A DNA stretch of 64,000 bases from Epiperipatus broadwayi (taxonomy: Eukaryota; Onychophora; Udeonychophora; Euonychophora; Peripatidae): assembly GCA_028023455.1 (NCBI GenBank), contig JAQFVV010006736.1, positions 1 to 64,000 of the forward strand, in the 5' to 3' direction. Each line of letters begins with the position of its first letter. Position 1 is the stretch's first letter. The position numbers were made by a program, and so were the translations under genes. This document shows, piece by piece, positions 26,711-39,150 of the stretch. The notes below the pieces were generated by a model, which saw only the letters and a list, made by a program, of their open reading frames with translations, was not told where the DNA came from and did not search any database.

Positions 26711-26988
26711 AGATAGTGATCATGTGATGTTTAGTGGTTTAACACCAATCCTGCCTAATAGGATAGTGGTGGCTATGGTTGTTAAAGAGCCAAAGACACC
26801 AAAATGTATGGGTACTGAATTGAGTTCAGACCCATATGACTATATAAGCTATTGAGCTTGGATTGAAAATATTAATAGTGTTTTCAATTTCATTCTCATA
26901 GTTTTGTAGTTAAATAGAGTTAAAAGGTGGGTGCTGGAGGGTTGCATTAGATCCTAAGATCTAGGTGCAGTGCTCTCAGATCCAAGGC

Positions 26989-27030
26989 TCCTCACTGATG
27001 AAGGCCACAAGCCAGAAACTAGTCTGGGGA
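26989..27030 (+). ncRNA. Hammerhead motif, innermost right unit
   Basis: Innermost right-array copy, about 280 bp from the palindrome joint; core and helices as in the 28,853 copy. Confidence 0.78.
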
Positions 27031-27454
27031 TATTGGATGAGTAGGCACTAGATAGGGATTTTATGCACAAGCCTTCTGGCATCCATTGATTGCTCTTGTT
27101 AGCACAAGATGGCACTACTATATGGAGAGTGTTGTTTTGTTTTGAATTGTTTAATAACAATTATTGTGCTAGTATGAGATAGTGATCATGTGATGTTTAG
27201 TGGTTTAACACCAATCCTGCCTAATAGGATAGTGGTGGCTATGGTTGTTAAAGAGCCAAAGACACCAAAATGTATGGGTACTGAATTGAGTTCAGACCCA
27301 TATGACTATATAAGCTATTGAGCTTGGATTGAAAATATTAATAGTGTTTTCAATTTCATTCTCATAGTTTTGTAGTTAAATAGAGTTAAAAGGTGGGTGC
27401 TGGAGGGTTGCATTAGATCCTAAGATCTAGGTGCAGTGCTCTCAGATCCAAGGC

Positions 27455-27496
27455 TCCTCACTGATGAAGGCCACAAGCCAGAAACTAGTCTGGGGA
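27455..27496 (+). ncRNA. Hammerhead motif, satellite unit
   Basis: Fourth unit from the outside in the right array; sequence as in the 28,853 copy. Confidence 0.78.
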
Positions 27497-27920
27497 TATT
27501 GGATGAGTAGGCACTAGATAGGGATTTTATGCACAAGCCTTCTGGCATCCATTGATTGCTCTTGTTAGCACAAGATGGCACTACTATATGGAGAGTGTTG
27601 TTTTGTTTTGAATTGTTTAATAACAATTATTGTGCTAGTATGAGATAGTGATCATGTGATGTTTAGTGGTTTAACACCAATCCTGCCTAATAGGATAGTG
27701 GTGGCTATGGTTGTTAAAGAGCCAAAGACACCAAAATGTATGGGTACTGAATTGAGTTCAGACCCATATGACTATATAAGCTATTGAGCTTGGATTGAAA
27801 ATATTAATAGTGTTTTCAATTTCATTCTCATAGTTTTGTAGTTAAATAGAGTTAAAAGGTGGGTGCTGGAGGGTTGCATTAGATCCTAAGATCTAGGTGC
27901 AGTGCTCTCAGATCCAAGGC

Positions 27921-27962
27921 TCCTCACTGATGAAGGCCACAAGCCAGAAACTAGTCTGGGGA
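27921..27962 (+). ncRNA. Hammerhead motif, satellite unit
   Basis: Third unit from the outside in the right array; sequence as in the 28,853 copy. Confidence 0.78.
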
Positions 27963-28386
27963 TATTGGATGAGTAGGCACTAGATAGGGATTTTATGCAC
28001 AAGCCTTCTGGCATCCATTGATTGCTCTTGTTAGCACAAGATGGCACTACTATATGGAGAGTGTTGTTTTGTTTTGAATTGTTTAATAACAATTATTGTG
28101 CTAGTATGAGATAGTGATCATGTGATGTTTAGTGGTTTAACACCAATCCTGCCTAATAGGATAGTGGTGGCTATGGTTGTTAAAGAGCCAAAGACACCAA
28201 AATGTATGGGTACTGAATTGAGTTCAGACCCATATGACTATATAAGCTATTGAGCTTGGATTGAAAATATTAATAGTGTTTTCAATTTCATTCTCATAGT
28301 TTTGTAGTTAAATAGAGTTAAAAGGTGGGTGCTGGAGGGTTGCATTAGATCCTAAGATCTAGGTGCAGTGCTCTCAGATCCAAGGC

Positions 28387-28428
28387 TCCTCACTGATGAA
28401 GGCCACAAGCCAGAAACTAGTCTGGGGA
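28387..28428 (+). ncRNA. Hammerhead motif, satellite unit
   Basis: Same 42-nt motif in the next inner unit of the right array; no base differences seen. Confidence 0.78.
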
Positions 28429-28852
28429 TATTGGATGAGTAGGCACTAGATAGGGATTTTATGCACAAGCCTTCTGGCATCCATTGATTGCTCTTGTTAG
28501 CACAAGATGGCACTACTATATGGAGAGTGTTGTTTTGTTTTGAATTGTTTAATAACAATTATTGTGCTAGTATGAGATAGTGATCATGTGATGTTTAGTG
28601 GTTTAACACCAATCCTGCCTAATAGGATAGTGGTGGCTATGGTTGTTAAAGAGCCAAAGACACCAAAATGTATGGGTACTGAATTGAGTTCAGACCCATA
28701 TGACTATATAAGCTATTGAGCTTGGATTGAAAATATTAATAGTGTTTTCAATTTCATTCTCATAGTTTTGTAGTTAAATAGAGTTAAAAGGTGGGTGCTG
28801 GAGGGTTGCATTAGATCCTAAGATCTAGGTGCAGTGCTCTCAGATCCAAGGC

Positions 28853-28894
28853 TCCTCACTGATGAAGGCCACAAGCCAGAAACTAGTCTGGGGA
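28853..28894 (+). ncRNA. Hammerhead ribozyme motif, type I (satellite unit; reference copy)
   Basis: Seen in order: helix I 5' strand TCCTCA (28,853-28,858), core CTGATGA (28,859-28,865), helix II 28,866-28,878 (GGC/GCC around loop CACAA, preceded by an A-A mismatch at the closing position), core GAAA (28,879-28,882), minimal helix III (AC, loop TA, GT), cleavage triplet GTC ending 28,888, and helix I 3' strand TGGGGA (28,889-28,894). Helix I gives six consecutive pairs including one G-U. All invariant core bases are present. Predicted cleavage is after 28,888. The very short helix III resembles hammerheads of Penelope-like elements and animal retrozymes, which are thought to work best as dimers in tandem transcripts. 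The A-A mismatch in helix II may lower activity. Confidence 0.8.
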
Positions 28895-29233
28895 TATTGG
28901 ATGAGTAGGCACTAGATAGGGATTTTATGCACAAGCCTTCTGGCATCCATTGATTGCTCTTGTTAGCACAAGATGGCACTACTATATGGAGAGTGTTGTT
29001 TTGTTTTGAATTGTTTAATAACAATTATTGTGCTAGTATGAGATAGTGGTCATGTGATGTTTAATGTTAACATAACTGACAGAATCTTACTTTGAAAAGC
29101 AATAACCAATTTTTACTAAAAAAAATAAGTATTATTATTTTTAATACATCTTTTATCTTTAGAGTACATCTATTCAATGAAAGTATTTCTTTAAAAAAAA
29201 TAATTTAATATGTATAAAAATTTGTTATACTTC

Positions 29234-29237
<4 letters not shown>

Positions 29238-29283
<46 letters not shown>
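29238..29283. repeat. (TA)n tract beside the satellite, right arm
   Basis: Mirror of 23,802-23,849. Confidence 0.95.
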
Positions 29284-29285
<2 letters not shown>

Positions 29286-29558
29286 CAATTACAATTTTTT
29301 AACATTGTATATGCAGTTTTGGTTTAGACAAATGACCAGATCAATGTCAAATCACTTTTACCACTCCTATTGTTGCTAATCTTTCAAGAAAATGCAAAAT
29401 TATATAGTAAGTAATCTAAAAGCATTTCATACATTGGTAAAATCAATTGCAAAACATTTGTAAACATATTTTCTTTTTATATACCTTTAAAATCATACTC
29501 ACTTGAGAGAATTTATTTTTAATTATTTTAAAATCTACTTAAGCTATACGCTAAGTAT

Positions 29559-30416
29559 ATGTGAGGGGGTACTCAAAATAACTAGAATCATTCTCTGGGG
29601 CCACAGGTGCTATAGTACATGCTCCTGTATCTAGATAATTCTTGTGGAGACCCTTTTGTATCAATCTACCAAGTGATGTATCATGTAAAATTGTGGTACC
29701 ATGTGGCATATTTTTTATAAAGTGCAATTCACATATTTGTCAATTTTATAATGGTTCAAAAATTGGAACAATGTGAAAATCTGTTTTCTTTTAGGAAAAA
29801 TAGAAAGAAAAAGTTACAATGCTTGAAATCGTTTACAAGTGAGTTGCTCCAGAAAAAAAACAAGTTTGGAAAATGAAGTTTAATATTAAGACAATGCTGA
29901 TTTTTATTAGATGCAAACAGCATTGTTCACTCAGAATTCATACAAAATGATCAGGTTTTTCAAACCAACAAGTTCTAAAACTTTTCTGTGATATGGTAAA
30001 ATGTAAATGTCCTGTTTTGTGGCAAAGTAAGGAGTGCAATCTTCACTATGACAATGTGCTAGCACACAAAGCCTTAAATATGAAACAATTTTCAATTAAG
30101 TTTTAGCATGAGCCATTTTATCCATCAGTCAATATTTGTTTGCTCTCACTCTTGCACAACTTTTTTTATTCTCTTGAATAAAAAAATGTCTCATTTTTTA
30201 TGGCAAACTTAAAATGGTGAAAAAAACCCAATGATGATGTAAAAGGCATCTTTTTGCAAGAGTTTTCATACTACTTCCAAAAGTGAAAAACACATTTAGA
30301 TCAGTGCATGGCATTAAATGAAAAATACTTTGAAACTGATTCAATTGTAATACCTAAAAATAAATACAGAATTTTTTATTACAAAATTCGGGTTATTTTT
30401 GGGTACCCTCTTGTAT
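29559..30416 (+). mobile_element. Degenerate mariner-like transposon, right arm
   Basis: About 860 bp bounded by TA on both sides. Termini are imperfect inverted repeats: left 'tgtgagggggtactcaaaat', right (inverted) 'caagagggtacccaaaaat'. The length is short of the usual 1.3 kb, so internal sequence is missing. Encloses a transposase relic on the plus strand. Confidence 0.8.
29780..30405 (+). pseudogene. Mariner transposase relic
   Basis: Conceptual translation with several stops and frame changes shows the order of a mariner catalytic domain: NIKTML before the position of the first catalytic Asp (the FFD motif is degraded), CPVLWQSKECN, then HYDNVLAHKAL (30,044 onward) with the second catalytic Asp in the HxDNAPAH-type motif, and near the end KTHLDQCMALNEKYFE, corresponding to the family's C-terminal W...C...G.YFE. 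The N-terminal DNA-binding half and the third catalytic segment are not recognisable. Not functional. Confidence 0.75.
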
Positions 30417-33400
30417 ATAATGTTTTGGAAATTAACTCATTGCAACTATTGATTTTTAAATATAAATGAATAGCCCTCTAGGTTCATCAATGTATTTAAA
30501 GTTAAAATGATACCATTTTAACTTTGTCTTCTTCATATATTAGAAAGATTGTCTATAATGTTATTTTCTAAAAAGCATGAATTTTTTAATCAATCAGAAA
30601 TTTATTGAGTTAATCTCAAAAACATTCATATTAGCACTGTAAATTATATACATCTGAGTCTCATTTTATGCAGATTATTTTAATGCGATTTTGAAGTTAT
30701 GTAATTCATGTTTCTTCTTAATATCTTTCATATTTCACTATATTTATTAGATATCAAGAAATTTACATTATTAATAACTTAATTTCACTTGAAATACTCC
30801 CCCCCCCAAAAAAAAAAAACATTATATTAGCAGCTAACATGAATATGGCCTGAAGCTGTATTTAGAATTTTAGCTTCTATGTAAATAACCTATTTATACT
30901 AATGAATAAATAATAATAATAGATTTATACTTACATATAAAAGTATTGCAATAAATATTCAAAAAAATTAAAGTTTTTAAATGTATTTTATTATATATAA
31001 CAGAAATAAACAATCTTTTAGATTTTTAAACTAAAAAATGAAGATTTTATAAACTGAAAATAATTTTTCTAATGATAATCTTGATGTTTTAATTGCACTG
31101 TCATTTTTTAAATATAGAAACAGAAAACCATTAACACAGCACAAGACTGAAAGTGGTGTTAGCTGTACATCACATCAGATTAAAAATAAAGTGGCTAACA
31201 AGTTTCTCTGGGCATAATTGCTGAGAGATTCTTGATTTCATTTAAGGAGAAGCCACAATACATCACATCACATCACATCGAATCTGATTTCTTACCAGTT
31301 TACAAATGAACGTCAGTGGTAATGATTAAAATATGTATGAAAAATTAAATACTGTAGTTAATAAAAAATGTAAAAAAATTGTCTTGTATTAATTTTTTTC
31401 AAATATTTGAAATTTTTTATTAATCATACTTTATTTGCTTATTTTTTTAATGCAAATTTTAAAGTAATTTTTCCTTGTCGCTTTGCTTTTATGTGAATTC
31501 TGAAAATTACTGGAACATATTCCCCATTTTTCAAGGTAAGTTAAGTCTATTTTTGTGGGATTTTTTTAATGCCTCTGTGAAATCTATCTACTGCATAAAA
31601 CAAGATCCAGATGTGTGTGTGTATATATATATATCTATCACATGATAACAGACACAAACTTATTTAAACCACGAATCTAAAATCTATTGTGAAGACCATA
31701 TTCATAAGTAAAAATGAATATCCACCTTCCACACTTGTCTAATATATTAATATAGATCAGAAAGGTTGACACTTGGACATTATTAGACAGAAAAATTTAA
31801 TCTGTTATGAAAGAAAATTAACCACACTACTATTAGTTATTATTTAGATAATGAACATGATTTAGCTGACAGGTATGTATTTTTATAATCATATGATAAG
31901 AGCCACAAACTTACCTAAACCATACATGTAAAAGTGTCAATCATTTGTCTACATTAACATATTAGACCAGAGTGAAAGGTGGGAATTCATTTTTTATTTG
32001 CATTAATTAATAGATTACAGATTTATGGTTTAGATTAGCTTGTGAGTATTATTATATGATTGCATTTATAAAACTATATAGCTTTGAAAAAAAAATTAGA
32101 TTTAATATATATTGTAACATTATAGATTTAATTGCAGTTCAAATTAATTGTGTTACAAAGCTACATGGTTAAGAAATCTTAATAAATATTATAATAAATT
32201 GCCATGTGTGTATACTAGATATAATATGTGTGTAACTTAAATATAACAGTTTAAGAAATTAAAAAGAAAGAGATCTATAGAGTTAACCATATTATTAAAA
32301 ATGTAATAAATAAAATGTACTATATAAAATTTCCAATAATAAAATGATAACTTATATAATGTAAAAAGAGAGAAAAATTAGTTTAGTGTATATAAATGAA
32401 TATGATTTGCATCGTTTAAAAAATATATTGTATTTTTTTACTCTTTCAGATTTTCCTGATGAATGAGAGTTTAAAGAAATAATTTGCCTTTTTTGTTGTA
32501 AAGTGAATGGCAAATCTAAATATGTTATTAAAAATTATAAGCACTATAATTGAGAAAGTTAGAGAATAAATTTCAAAGTTTGATCATGATTTTTTTTTTG
32601 CTATTATTACCTTAAATAAAAAAAAATACATTTTTAATATTATATAATTATTTATAAAATAATGTAATGAGTAAAAAAACAGTTATGAAAAATGCTGTTT
32701 TTGTAAATAAATGGATTTTAAATATTATAATTAAGTCTTGATAAATACATTTTTTGATAAACATCCTGTTATAAGTAAATGTAGACTTGATTACATGTTA
32801 GTTGTTTGGGAGAACATATAAATAGGTCTAACAAAAAAAATGACAGTAATGTAATCTAAGACTTAGCTCAAGAATAAAGTAGTACAACTGATTCTGTGAA
32901 GACAGGAGAAAATGCTGGTTAAAATAGATTCCCACAGAATTTGTTCTAATAGCCATACATTGCTAACTGTTTTAAAATATTTTTAAATACTCTATTAACC
33001 ACAGTAAGTATGATAAATTTAGCTAGTAAAAGAATATTTAACATAGCTAGCTATTCAATTTTAATCACACCAGTGAAAAGACTTGGACCTAGGCAATTGG
33101 ATCCAGGCAAAAGCTGAAGTTTGTTAAAATATGATGTTGCCTAATTTAAATAAAAAACATATGCTGTAAAAAAAGAAGTGAATTCTTCCATAGGACCTAT
33201 CATATATTTGTAAAGAAATCCATCAACTATGTTTGCCATCATCAATTCCCCAAGAAGGTAATCACAAACAGGATAGGATTGATAGAGATTATGATGATTT
33301 AAAACTTTAAGACATTTGTATAATGGTAAGATCTGCTTGTTATATTTATCAACAAGGTCTTATGTTTTAATATTTATTATTATTTCTTTTTTTCATATTT

Positions 33401-34117
33401 ATCATATTTGTCTGGTAGCAATTGCAAAAAGTTAACCAACAATTTTATTTTTTAAAATGTATTTATTGTTAATAAATTCCTGGTTTATTTATTTTTTATT
33501 AACCAATTTTCTTTGAATTTGTTTTTCAAACTCATTGCAAACATATTCAACTAATATTCACTAACTCTAAGAAGCCTTTCTTGTTTACTGGGTGACATGC
33601 AGAGATAATGGTAGTAATTTAAAATGATAATGATCAGTGGTATTAAGATTTACAGCAGTAAGCTTTTTATATTTACAAGCTTGATGCCTAAAAAATTAAT
33701 TTTAAGTTGAATCTAGAAAAAAAAATAAAAAAATATTTTTGGAATAATTATATTTAATTTAACCTTTAGAGCTGGCTTATTTGATCATCATCATCATACA
33801 TTTAAAGTATATATATTTAACTTTAACCATTTTTAATTATTTATATTATACTTGCTAACCATTACAAAATATTATAATTTAATTTACAAGAGTCAACTCT
33901 TTTGAATGCACTATTTAACATTATTTTAAAATTAAAGTAGTTGAGGACAAAAAAATGCAGAAAAATTGTCACGAATAGATACTGATAAAAAGTTATAAAG
34001 ACATCCAAGAGATTGTGATTTGGACAAACTGAATAGCATTAGTTCAATAAGAAATGCTTTTTGTTATTTGCTTATTTCAGATTATTCATGTGTCTGAAGT
34101 TGTATGATTAAATAAAA

Positions 34118-34120
<3 letters not shown>

Positions 34121-34212
<92 letters not shown>
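34121..34212. repeat. (TA)n tract, right arm
   Basis: About 92 bp of pure TA; mirror of 18,891-18,976 with a different length. Confidence 0.95.
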
Positions 34213-34214
<2 letters not shown>

Positions 34215-34314
34215 AAAATATTTAGATAATAAAAAATTCAGCAACAAATGGGCATCTTTAAAAATTATAGTCTTGCATGTCTATAATTCATTATAGAACC
34301 CTCCTTAACTGCAA

Positions 34315-34431
34315 TATAATGGCAATTAACTATTATATACAATCTTTCAATCCAAAGAAGAACTTTCAATTAATTAACTGAAAGTACTTCTGAGACTGAA
34401 AGATAATATATAATAGTTAATTACCATTATA
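34315..34431. repeat. MITE-like hairpin 2, right arm
   Basis: Mirror of 18,671-18,787. Confidence 0.75.
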
Positions 34432-34476
34432 TTTATTATTTTTATTGTTATTATAGTAGTCTTTAATTAACTTATT

Positions 34477-34623
34477 GAAATATGTTAAATATGTAGAACT
34501 ATTTGTTATATATTTATTTTAGAAAAATCATAGTCAGATGTTTAATAGACAGTTACCATTTCACTGACTGTGATTTTGCAAACTAAAAATATGACAGATA
34601 TTTCTACATATTTAATATATTTC
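34477..34623. repeat. MITE-like hairpin 1, right arm
   Basis: Mirror of 18,479-18,625; same arm and loop lengths. Confidence 0.7.
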
Positions 34624-34714
34624 AACATTATCATCTATTAAAAATTATTAATTTATATATATACATGATATTTAAATACATGTAAATTTTCTAGACTAAA
34701 CAATATAATTATAA

Positions 34715-35100
34715 GGGATTTGAACTCACACTTTCAAACTCCTCTCAGCTATCTAATCCATGTTACACAACTGATGAACATGACCACATACATGTGAAAA
34801 AAATAAATGATCCCCAATATACATATTTTATGCTGTATTAGCACTCATCAGTTGGTCCAGATCACCATTTCCAACACATATATACTATCACTGCTCGGTT
34901 TATATTAAGATAACAAATATTCAAACTTTAAAAGACACACTTCACTGTTTTCCACTCTCCAATGCTTCAGCCATCCATATTATTGAAAATCTGAGAATAA
35001 AATGATCAAAGCCCTTGATGATGTCACTATTATTGTCATATCCATGTTGACCTTAAGACAATCTTACCCCTCACACATAGGGCCTTAATATGTTATTTAA
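34715..35100 (+). repeat. Dispersed repeat A, right arm copy 2
   Basis: Mirror of 18,010-18,400, including the tRNA-like box sequences on the minus strand (GGGATTTGAAC at about 34,718-34,730). Confidence 0.7.
34812..34858 (-). ncRNA. Hammerhead relic in repeat A, right arm
   Basis: CTGATGA (34,851-34,845), a fully pairable helix II (GTGCT/AGCAT) and helix I (GACCAA with TTGGGG) are present. The conserved G of GAAA is replaced by A, so this copy should not cleave. The left-arm partner (18,245-18,291) has the same change plus a helix II mismatch. Confidence 0.55.
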
Positions 35101-35279
35101 TTGTACAAAAGAAGAATGGGCAGAAATTTTGTCATAGGTATTGGTTATATAAGATGGATTGAATACAGTTTAAGTCCCTTATAATTTCATTAAGTTTAGT
35201 ATAGACAATATACATGTATTCAAATATTACATATTCAGCCTATATTCTACCCTTCCCTCTTCTCTATAATTATAATGGG

Positions 35280-35600
35280 CATATTAAGGTCCTATTTGTT
35301 AGGGGTCAGATTGACTTAAGATCAATGTGAGTATGACAATAATATTGGCATTATCAAAGGCTTTGAACATTTCATTCTCAGATTTTCAATGGCATGGATA
35401 GCTGAAGAGTTGGATAGTGAAAAAGATTGAAACTTATCCATTAAAGTTTGTAGATTTTCTTTACTATAAAGTGAGCATTGATTGTATATGTGTGTTGGAG
35501 ATGGTAATCTGAACCATCTGATGATTGCTGGTTCTGTGTGAAACACTATACTGGAGATCATTTATCTTTTTCACATGTATGTATGTGTTTATGTGTATCA
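35280..35600 (-). repeat. Dispersed repeat A, right arm copy 1
   Basis: Mirror of 17,520-17,835; a 79-codon open frame here is an extension of the same fortuitous frame. Confidence 0.7.
35512..35555 (+). ncRNA. Hammerhead relic in repeat A, right arm second copy
   Basis: CTGATGA (35,518-35,524) and GTGTGAAAC are recognisable, but helix II pairs poorly and neither helix III nor a clear cleavage triplet can be drawn. Confidence 0.4.
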
Positions 35601-35613
35601 GTTATATATATAT

Positions 35614-37824
35614 TGTAACGATCCAGAGAAATAGCAGCTTACCGTGATCTGCACTACAGGGCGCCATCTAGGCATTTGAACCTAGAAAATTTATAAAGTA
35701 GGCAGATATGTAAGTCAAAAAAAAATAAATTTTTTTTTTAAATTTTGATTCCGGTCATTAGCCCAAGTCACTAGCTCAGGAAGTAGCAGAGATTTAATAA
35801 TATGATATGTTATCTAATTATATTTCAATAATAAAAAATAAATAAAATAAGCCACTGCCAGTAATTAATGTACAAAAATTTATTTACGCACATATATATA
35901 TAAGATTTGACATTATTATTTTAATATGTTTACTTTAACATTTATCATTATTTTTACTTTATTTTAGATTTTTAATTTACATTTTAAATTTTATACTATT
36001 ATTAGTTCGCACAGATTTGTTTAAAAATGTTGAGTATAGATCGGTTACATAGATTCCACGGTCAAAAACATTTCAAAATAAACATAAACGATCAAAATAC
36101 AAAATCATTGGTACCGTCAATTGCAGAGGGAAATTTATAAGTAACCCAATAGCATTCACCATAAGATGCTTGCATTGTCACCAATAACTTAAAAGACATC
36201 CGAATAAATACATTTTAGATACTCACCGTAAGGTATCAGTATTTACTGAATGTCTATATATATTTTGATCGAATATGAAAACCAAAACATAATTAGCCGG
36301 TAACGAATCCATGCAAGCGTCTATAAACAACTTAAATTTAATGCATTTTTATTTAGTGTCGAGTATGAATAGACTACATAGATTTGCATTCGAAGATCAA
36401 ACATTCTATCCCCATTTAACCTTAGGCTAAAAGTTAGCAGTCAACCTGGTGTCAATCCATCTGATATATCGATGTATTCAATGTAATACGAATACGGCAG
36501 CACAAAATAGGTTAAGATAAGACATTGACTCTCATTAGATAGGAATATTACACCTATCTAATGAGAAGAACAATAAAAAAACTCCATAGAAACAGACTGT
36601 GGTCATTTTGCCGATTTACGATCACATTCCCTAGGCAAGAGGAAGTGTGCGGCGTACACAAGTGATTCTGCCCATAGCAAATCTTGCATTACATCTACTA
36701 ACTACATCAATATATCCAATCCATTGACCCAATTCAACAACGGCATGAATAACCTAAGATTACCCTCCCCTAATATAACTTTATAAATATATACAGCCAT
36801 TCATGCCTGACTTAAGTTTATCATTGATATATTTTAATTTATCGGAAAACAGAAATCATAATAAAACTTAAAGAACAAAAAAAAATATAACTGGAAATGA
36901 TTTTACAAAAGAAATACATCAAATAACATTTTAACTACTTTAGTCAGATAGGAAATTCTTATATTTATAAATATTGAAAAGTTTAGTATTTAGAGTTCTT
37001 TTGTTTAGAAATGTTCGTAAATTATTTATATTTAAAACTGAGAGTTCAAAAAGTTCTTACGATTCCAAAACGTTCCTTTTATCCATTGCTTGCCGTTTGG
37101 AATCCACATTAAATTCTCCGATCATCCTGTTGTCCTAAAAAGATTGGTTGAATTAGCTGTTGTTTTTTTTTTATTTATTTATTTATCCGGAGGTCTTTTA
37201 GTTTAGTTGGTCCTTAATGTAGAAAAAAAAACAATATCATTTCTCCTTTTTTTTTTTTAACACTGAAGGGATTGAAGAGTGCGTCTTTTCAATCCCTTCT
37301 CCTTCAACTCCACACTAACACATATAGTCACATCGTAATAACTAATTAATTTATTTTCCAATCTTTCCTTTTATAATAATTTTGTGGATTAACTCAACAT
37401 TACGTCATGATGGTGAAAACCTTTTCGTTGAGGTCCGATTTTCCGATGGATTTCTTTCATTTGCTAAAAGTTTCTATTGTTTTCCTATCTGACCGATGCT
37501 TATACATTTAAATGCCCAAAGACTAGTTTACTAATTAAAATAATCATTTCCATTTTACAAAAGATTAATTAATTTGTTTTCAAACTTAAACATATATTTT
37601 TATCTCTAAATCTTTTCTGAAAATTTAGTTTTAAAATACTTTTTCTTTAATAAAGTTTTATTTTAATAATTATTTATCTGTGCGATTTTATATATATGCG
37701 AGTTTAAGATGATTTTTTTTATTTTTAATTCTTAAAAAAAAAAAAAAAAGTTTTTATTGTCGAACTTTTATTCTTTTAATGTTTACTAATAAAAACAATG
37801 TAACATACGTATGTGCCCGTTACA
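35614..37824 (-). mobile_element. R1 element, right arm
   Basis: Mirror of 15,260-17,492; ends TGTAACGATCC at 35,614 and GCCCGTTACA at 37,824, both next to (TA)n. Confidence 0.6.
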
Positions 37825-39150
37825 ATATATATATATAAGATTAAATATTAAAAACATTATATGAAAAGTGTGTGTGTGTATATATATATATATATTCCTT
37901 AATCACATTCCTTAATCAACCCATTTAGTCATCCAATAGGAATGATTATATTTGCTTCCAGATATTTTTTGGTAGTATGTAAATCAAGGATTGATATTCA
38001 TTCAAATCTCATAACTTAGTAATGGGAAAAGTATTGAAAGTACTATGGTTTTCTTCACTATTATTCAATGAATAATTGTTGAATAGACTTTGTCATGCAG
38101 GTGACTATTTAAAGAGTTGTTTATCTACATAAGAATTTAAAATATATATCAGTAATTATATTGCAAAGGTCCTCAGTGGAATTTTTTACACATATTTTTT
38201 TACTAAAATTAATTTTAAATTAATTGCTTAACTATGAAATAATTTTCAGTTTATATAAGGAAAATTTTAATAAGCATTTTATTTTGTTATTCTGGATTTT
38301 TGTATACTTAAAATTAAATAATATTTCTTTATTAAAATGCATGAGTTTTATGTTTTAAAGGGTTTCATTGTTTATGTTACATAAGTTTTTTTATAAAACA
38401 TACTAAGGATGGTAATAGAACCTTACTATAGAACCTTACTATTAATAGTATAAGGAATTACATATAATAATAATATATATTACATATTTACAAAAATAAA
38501 AAAAAACATTGTTATCCTGAGTAGTGCTTTTAATAACTATAGATACATGCTAGTGTTTCAGATGTTCCATATTAAAGACAAGGTATCAGAGTAAATATTA
38601 TGTGCATAAACATTATCACCTGTTTTTAAGTAGAAAAAAATAACATAGAAAGGCAGAACATATGCTCTAGATAGATAATGTAAGAATATAGAAAGAAAAA
38701 AGTATTGGATAAGTGAAATTGGATTATTTTTAGGAGTCATTTACTTGCTGATCATTTCATAATGTTGGAATTATGATGATAACATATAAAAATTTTAAAA
38801 TAATTTAATTTGAAAGGTTCTATAAAGGACAATAATTATATTTAGCTTTAGGAGTATAAAAGTTTAGAATGCATAAACAAAAATCATTTAAAGACACATT
38901 ATGTTAATTTAAAAATTAGGCAATAAAATTTTTATTCCTGTTTATAAGTTACTATAAAAAGTTAAATAATAGAAATGACAGTTAGTTGTCATATAAATAA
39001 TGCGGATTCTTTTCCACATACTATGAAAGTATAAACTGAGGTTTGATATATTTTTATAGATTCATCTCTATGTATATAAAATATTTACTAAATATGTACA
39101 TTCCATCTTATGAGTCTGGACCATTTCTTCATATATATATATATATATAT

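Larger units (their letters stand above)
26711..29070 (-). repeat. 466-bp satellite array, right half
   Basis: Five units of the same monomer in inverted orientation. They show no differences by eye except at the outer edge near 29,050, where the last unit loses the 'agtggtttaac' part and passes into 'gttaacataactgacag', the mirror of the left flank. Each unit carries a hammerhead motif on the plus strand. Confidence 0.97.

Noticed and set aside
24065-29024. Eleven identical 68-codon open frames (MLLNNSKQ...) as a tandem gene family
   Set aside because: Each is the same stretch of the 466-bp satellite monomer, with no start context, homology or codon-level constraint; the ribozyme motif explains the DNA better.
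24016-29070. CRISPR-like array
   Set aside because: The whole 466-bp unit repeats without variable spacers, and the context is eukaryotic.
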